Source: an uncultured Lachnospiraceae bacterium
GTDB taxonomy: Bacteria; Bacillota; Clostridia; Lachnospirales; Lachnospiraceae
Direction of reading: 5' to 3'
Assembly (NCBI GenBank): GCA_910578605.1
Contig: CAJTQG010000004.1
Location: 80,529 to 114,687, forward strand
DNA length: 34,159 nucleotides
Below, piece after piece: positions 31,445-34,159 of the stretch (positions are counted from its first letter, which is position 1; every line of letters begins with the position of its first letter). The notes below the pieces were generated by a model. The model was not told the origin of the DNA. It was given only the letters and a program-made list of their open reading frames with translations, and made no database searches. The position numbers were made by a program, and so were the translations under genes.

Positions 31445-32419
31445 TTAAAGCAATCTATTGCACCAACTAATAAACTTGTATCCATTAATCAATATTTTGT
31501 AATTGAAACATAAAGCCATTACACTTATTTTGTATTTGAATGCAACATACTTTGCATAAATATATTGCTTTTTGTGGGTAAGAGCATAATTTTTAATATT
31601 CCTCAGCATTTCATAGTTATATTGATTATTTTTACCCATAGCTACTGCAAAGGAAGTTATCTCTGTAAGAAAATAATTCTCAAAATATGTTTTGTGTTCA
31701 GGATAAAGCTTACTTAGCCAATTACAATTTTTTTCATAGTTATTATAAGCGGTGATGTAATCTTTTGTATATCCGCCTCTCGACATACTGTTTGGTAATT
31801 GTATATAATGATATAATGGTTTAGATAGCCATATCACTTTAGCTGCTTTACTAAATACTTGTGAAGTAATGTCATAATCCTCACCGATAAAATTACCAAA
31901 GGAAAAATGAATATCTGTAAATAATTCTTTTTTATATAATTTATTCCAGGCAAAAGGAAATATTTTTTGACGGGTATTCATATAAACTAATGCTTCTGAA
32001 CCAGTAATACACAGGCATTCTTCTGTATTTTTGTTTGATGGAATTTTCTTCTTTACATATTGCCAGTAGAAGCCGCAGCATGCTATCTGCCCATGATTCT
32101 TTTCACAAGCATTTAACAGTAATTCAAACATATTCGGCTCTGCCCAGTCATCCACATCCACAAAACCTATATAGTCTCCTGTGGCATGTTCTACGCCTGT
32201 CTTTCTTGCCTGAGGTAATCCTGCATTTTTTTTATTGACAAGAACAATATTACTATGCTCCTTTTGAAGCTTGTGTGCTATTTGCGCAGTGGCGTCTGTG
32301 CTTCCATCATTGACAATTAAAATCTCTATATTGTTGTATGTTTGATTTAACAAGCTGTTAATACAGTTTTCTAAATAAGCCTCTCCGTTGTACACAGGTA
32401 TAATAACAGTAATTTTCAT
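31445..32419 (-). CDS. family 2 glycosyltransferase (GT-A)
   Basis: The 324-residue protein opens with ITVIIPVYNGEAYLENCIN and LLNQTYNNIEILIVNDGSTD, followed by NAGLPQARKTGVEHATGDY and the metal-binding GFVDVDDW. It carries no clear membrane anchor. It should add a sugar to a growing polysaccharide on the inner face of the membrane; donor and acceptor are unknown. ATG at 32419 has AGAGGGG 8 nt upstream and starts 1 nt after the radical SAM stop codon. A longer frame to 32497 would lie inside that gene and is rejected. Confidence 0.9.
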   Translation of the reverse strand: MKITVIIPVYNGEAYLENCINSLLNQTYNNIEILIVNDGSTDATAQIAHKLQKEHSNIVLVNKKNAGLPQARKTGVEHATGDYIGFVDVDDWAEPNMFELLLNACEKNHGQIACCGFYWQYVKKKIPSNKNTEECLCITGSEALVYMNTRQKIFPFAWNKLYKKELFTDIHFSFGNFIGEDYDITSQVFSKAAKVIWLSKPLYHYIQLPNSMSRGGYTKDYITAYNNYEKNCNWLSKLYPEHKTYFENYFLTEITSFAVAMGKNNQYNYEMLRNIKNYALTHKKQYIYAKYVAFKYKISVMALCFNYKILINGYKFISWCNRLL

Positions 32420-32420
32420 T

Positions 32421-33533
32421 TTAGTGCCCCTCTGTTTTATCTTTTTTTGATTTGTGTGCAAGTAACTGAAGATATAAAGAATAGGCGAGCTTGTCATAAA
32501 TGCCTACTATACTAGTCAATATTTTTTTTAATGGAGTATATTCTTTGTTGCTGATAGATAATTTTTGGTCTAAAAATTCCTGCATTTCCTTTTGATACCA
32601 CCCCTGTCGTGTTCTCAGCATATGATAGGAAGGACAATCAATCTCGGGAATGACTCCAAGAGACATAAAATGACTGGAATTGGAACAGTAGGAGGCATTA
32701 CATGCTTTTCCTACAGCCATTTTAAAAATTGGTTTTTCAATGTTCTTAAAAATGTTTTGTACTACACAGGAGCAGTAGCACCGCTTTAATAATCCGGTTT
32801 TTAAATTTAAAACATAAGCCCAATCTCCGGCATAACAAAACTCTTTTCTCTTCACAAGAAAATTTTTATAAGTAAATTCAAATAGTGGGGAATCAAATTT
32901 TCTTCCTGCCTCCACATAAGCTTGTTCACTGCCTTCTGTTGCAAGACTAATTTTAGTTTTTGGGTAGTCGGTTTCTTTTCTTGTAACGGCAACCTGTGGG
33001 CATGCCCCTACTTCGTTTTCGCATAGTGTTTTTATTTCATCAATATATGGCATATATTCATCACACATATTAATTTGTACTGTAAATGAGCAGCCGGCAT
33101 TTTTGACTTTTTTTACATTTTCAAAGAAAGAAGAAATTAAATTTAAGCGTTTTAATTCTAAGTAATGAAATGAAAATGCAAAATGCAGCCGTTTATTGCA
33201 GCTTTTGGGAAAGCGAGAGATAAGCTCATCAAAACGTTTGGAAATAGTTCCGTTAGTAGTAATATTTACATAGTGGCCGTTCTGAAGTAACCCATATACA
33301 ATATCTAATGTATATTCAGGAATCAGAGTTTCCCCTGCGCCGCATATGCTGAAATAACATGTTCCGCCAAAACGTTCTTTTGTCATAGCTTTTATCATTG
33401 TTTCTATGGGATAATTTAGTTTGGGAATTTCCATTTTTCTTCTATTTTCTTGAATTACATAGCAATAGCTGCACCGAATATTGCAACTAGTTACAGGTAA
33501 CAAACATTCTATAAATTTTGTTATTTTTTCCAT
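32421..33533 (-). CDS. radical SAM protein in a polysaccharide operon
   Basis: The 370-residue protein has the radical SAM cluster motif C17-x3-C21-x2-C24 (TSCNIRCSYCYVIQ), a GGE-like ICGAGETLIPEY segment for SAM binding, and ITTNGTISKRFDE. The second half has further cysteines (KEFCYAGDW, KRCYCSCVVQN, KACNASYCSN), which suggest extra iron-sulfur clusters of SPASM type. It lies between pyruvyltransferase and glycosyltransferase genes with gaps of 16 and 1 bp, so it probably modifies a sugar or a linked molecule of this polymer. Substrate unknown; peptide modification is less likely because no small precursor gene is visible. Confidence 0.85.
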   Translation of the reverse strand: MEKITKFIECLLPVTSCNIRCSYCYVIQENRRKMEIPKLNYPIETMIKAMTKERFGGTCYFSICGAGETLIPEYTLDIVYGLLQNGHYVNITTNGTISKRFDELISRFPKSCNKRLHFAFSFHYLELKRLNLISSFFENVKKVKNAGCSFTVQINMCDEYMPYIDEIKTLCENEVGACPQVAVTRKETDYPKTKISLATEGSEQAYVEAGRKFDSPLFEFTYKNFLVKRKEFCYAGDWAYVLNLKTGLLKRCYCSCVVQNIFKNIEKPIFKMAVGKACNASYCSNSSHFMSLGVIPEIDCPSYHMLRTRQGWYQKEMQEFLDQKLSISNKEYTPLKKILTSIVGIYDKLAYSLYLQLLAHKSKKDKTEGH

Positions 33534-33549
33534 CTATATCCTCTGCTTT

Positions 33550-34159
33550 CTATTCCATATGATCAGTGAACTTTGTAACATAATTTTTAAATAGTTGATT
33601 TTGAAGCTTGGCTAATTGAGAAAAATAGTCTGGCTCGTTAGAACAACTATCAAAATCATTTAAAGCTTGCTTAAACTGTTCCATGTTTTGTACTATTTTG
33701 ATATAGCTCAATGAAGATATCCATTGATAAACACCGCTTACTTTTTTACTGATATTGTCAAATGCTATACATGGCGTTGCTGTAATGGCAGCAAAAAGCA
33801 TGCCATGAAGCCGGTCGGTGACAATCAATTTTTTTCCTGCAAAGTGTTTTAATTTTGCTTGAACAAAGCAACTTCTAAGAAATACTGGAATTTCTACATG
33901 CTCATAGGCCATTTTCATTTCACATACAGCTTCACCTTGGGTAGATAATATATTTTTGATATATTGGATTTGTTCATCTGGCAGACATTTTTCACAGTCT
34001 GTTCGCATACAAAGGCCAATGTTAGAACGTTTTTTAAGAGAGCGTTTTATATGGGGCTTCAAAAATAAGACCATATCAGGCCCTAAGGCACATTGATGTG
34101 ATGGCATTAATTTTTCTGTAAGCATATGAAAGGTATTTTCTTCTCTGGCATAAATAAAT
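33550..34159 (-). CDS. polysaccharide pyruvyltransferase, N-terminus cut off by the window
   Basis: The frame is open to the window edge; about 203 residues of the C-terminal half are visible, so the internal ATG at 34125 is not the start. Visible motifs are YAREENTFHMLTEKL, CALGPDMVLFLKP (the PDMV of the family) and the conserved VTDRLHGMLFAAITATPCIA with NISKKVSG. Family members transfer pyruvyl from phosphoenolpyruvate to a sugar as a ketal or act on related surface-polymer sugars. It is the first visible gene of the minus-strand operon, 16 bp before the radical SAM gene. Confidence 0.88.
   Translation of the reverse strand, partial: FIYAREENTFHMLTEKLMPSHQCALGPDMVLFLKPHIKRSLKKRSNIGLCMRTDCEKCLPDEQIQYIKNILSTQGEAVCEMKMAYEHVEIPVFLRSCFVQAKLKHFAGKKLIVTDRLHGMLFAAITATPCIAFDNISKKVSGVYQWISSLSYIKIVQNMEQFKQALNDFDSCSNEPDYFSQLAKLQNQLFKNYVTKFTDHME

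Noticed and set aside
32420..32497. Upstream start for the minus-strand family 2 glycosyltransferase
   Set aside because: It lies inside the radical SAM coding region; the glycosyltransferase fold begins at the ATG at 32419, which has its own ribosome binding site.

Overview
The window looks like a chromosomal segment of a low-GC Firmicute, most likely a Lachnospiraceae-type Clostridium. The reasons are the AT-rich DNA, strong AGGAG-type ribosome binding sites, TTG/GTG starts, a gatCAB operon, and families common in that group (DUF6512-like, DUF3783-like, a RelQ-like synthetase with a tail). No tRNA, rRNA, CRISPR array or insertion sequence was recognised. Product names come from reading motifs by eye; no database search was run.

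Left part (1-5840): decayed remnants of an adenylate-forming (PaaK/CapK-like) enzyme, a secreted-protein gene broken by a -1 frameshift in A-runs, and a lipoprotein. Then comes the gatC-gatA-gatB operon for tRNA-dependent amidation. A near-consensus promoter lies about 240 bp upstream of gatC and is followed by a terminator-like hairpin, so the leader may be an attenuator or encode a small RNA. Two long imperfect palindromes lie before gatC and between gatA and gatB.

Middle part (5840-16780): an accessory-looking block (AraC/GyrI-like regulator, a small conserved protein, a FadR-type GntR regulator, a CatA-like acetyltransferase and a methyltransferase) with near-consensus promoters. It is followed by housekeeping and membrane genes: a small alarmone synthetase with a long charged tail overlapping an M18 aminopeptidase gene that starts at TTG, a DUF6512-like membrane protein, an aromatic-acid-exporter-like protein on the minus strand, uppP, a 54-residue membrane protein, an RlmI-like methyltransferase and a DUF3783-like protein ending in a clear terminator.

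Right part (16890-34159): a surface-polysaccharide region. The plus-strand operon encodes CDP-glucose formation (rfbF), 4,6-dehydration (rfbG) and C-3 deoxygenation (rfbH). Next come a thiamine-diphosphate acyl-transferring enzyme resembling acetolactate synthase/YerE, a HAD phosphatase, a DRE-TIM aldolase with an extra C-terminal domain, an epimerase/reductase fused to a C-methyltransferase, a second epimerase/reductase and a polyprenyl-phosphate-type glycosyltransferase. Together this suggests synthesis of a branched, possibly C-methylated, CDP-3,6-dideoxy sugar of the yersiniose type, perhaps with a branch made from a special 2-oxo acid. This is the best candidate for an undescribed pathway. 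A strong bidirectional terminator separates it from a convergent minus-strand operon: a pyruvyltransferase (cut by the window end), a radical SAM protein, a family 2 glycosyltransferase and a large GT-C-like membrane protein.
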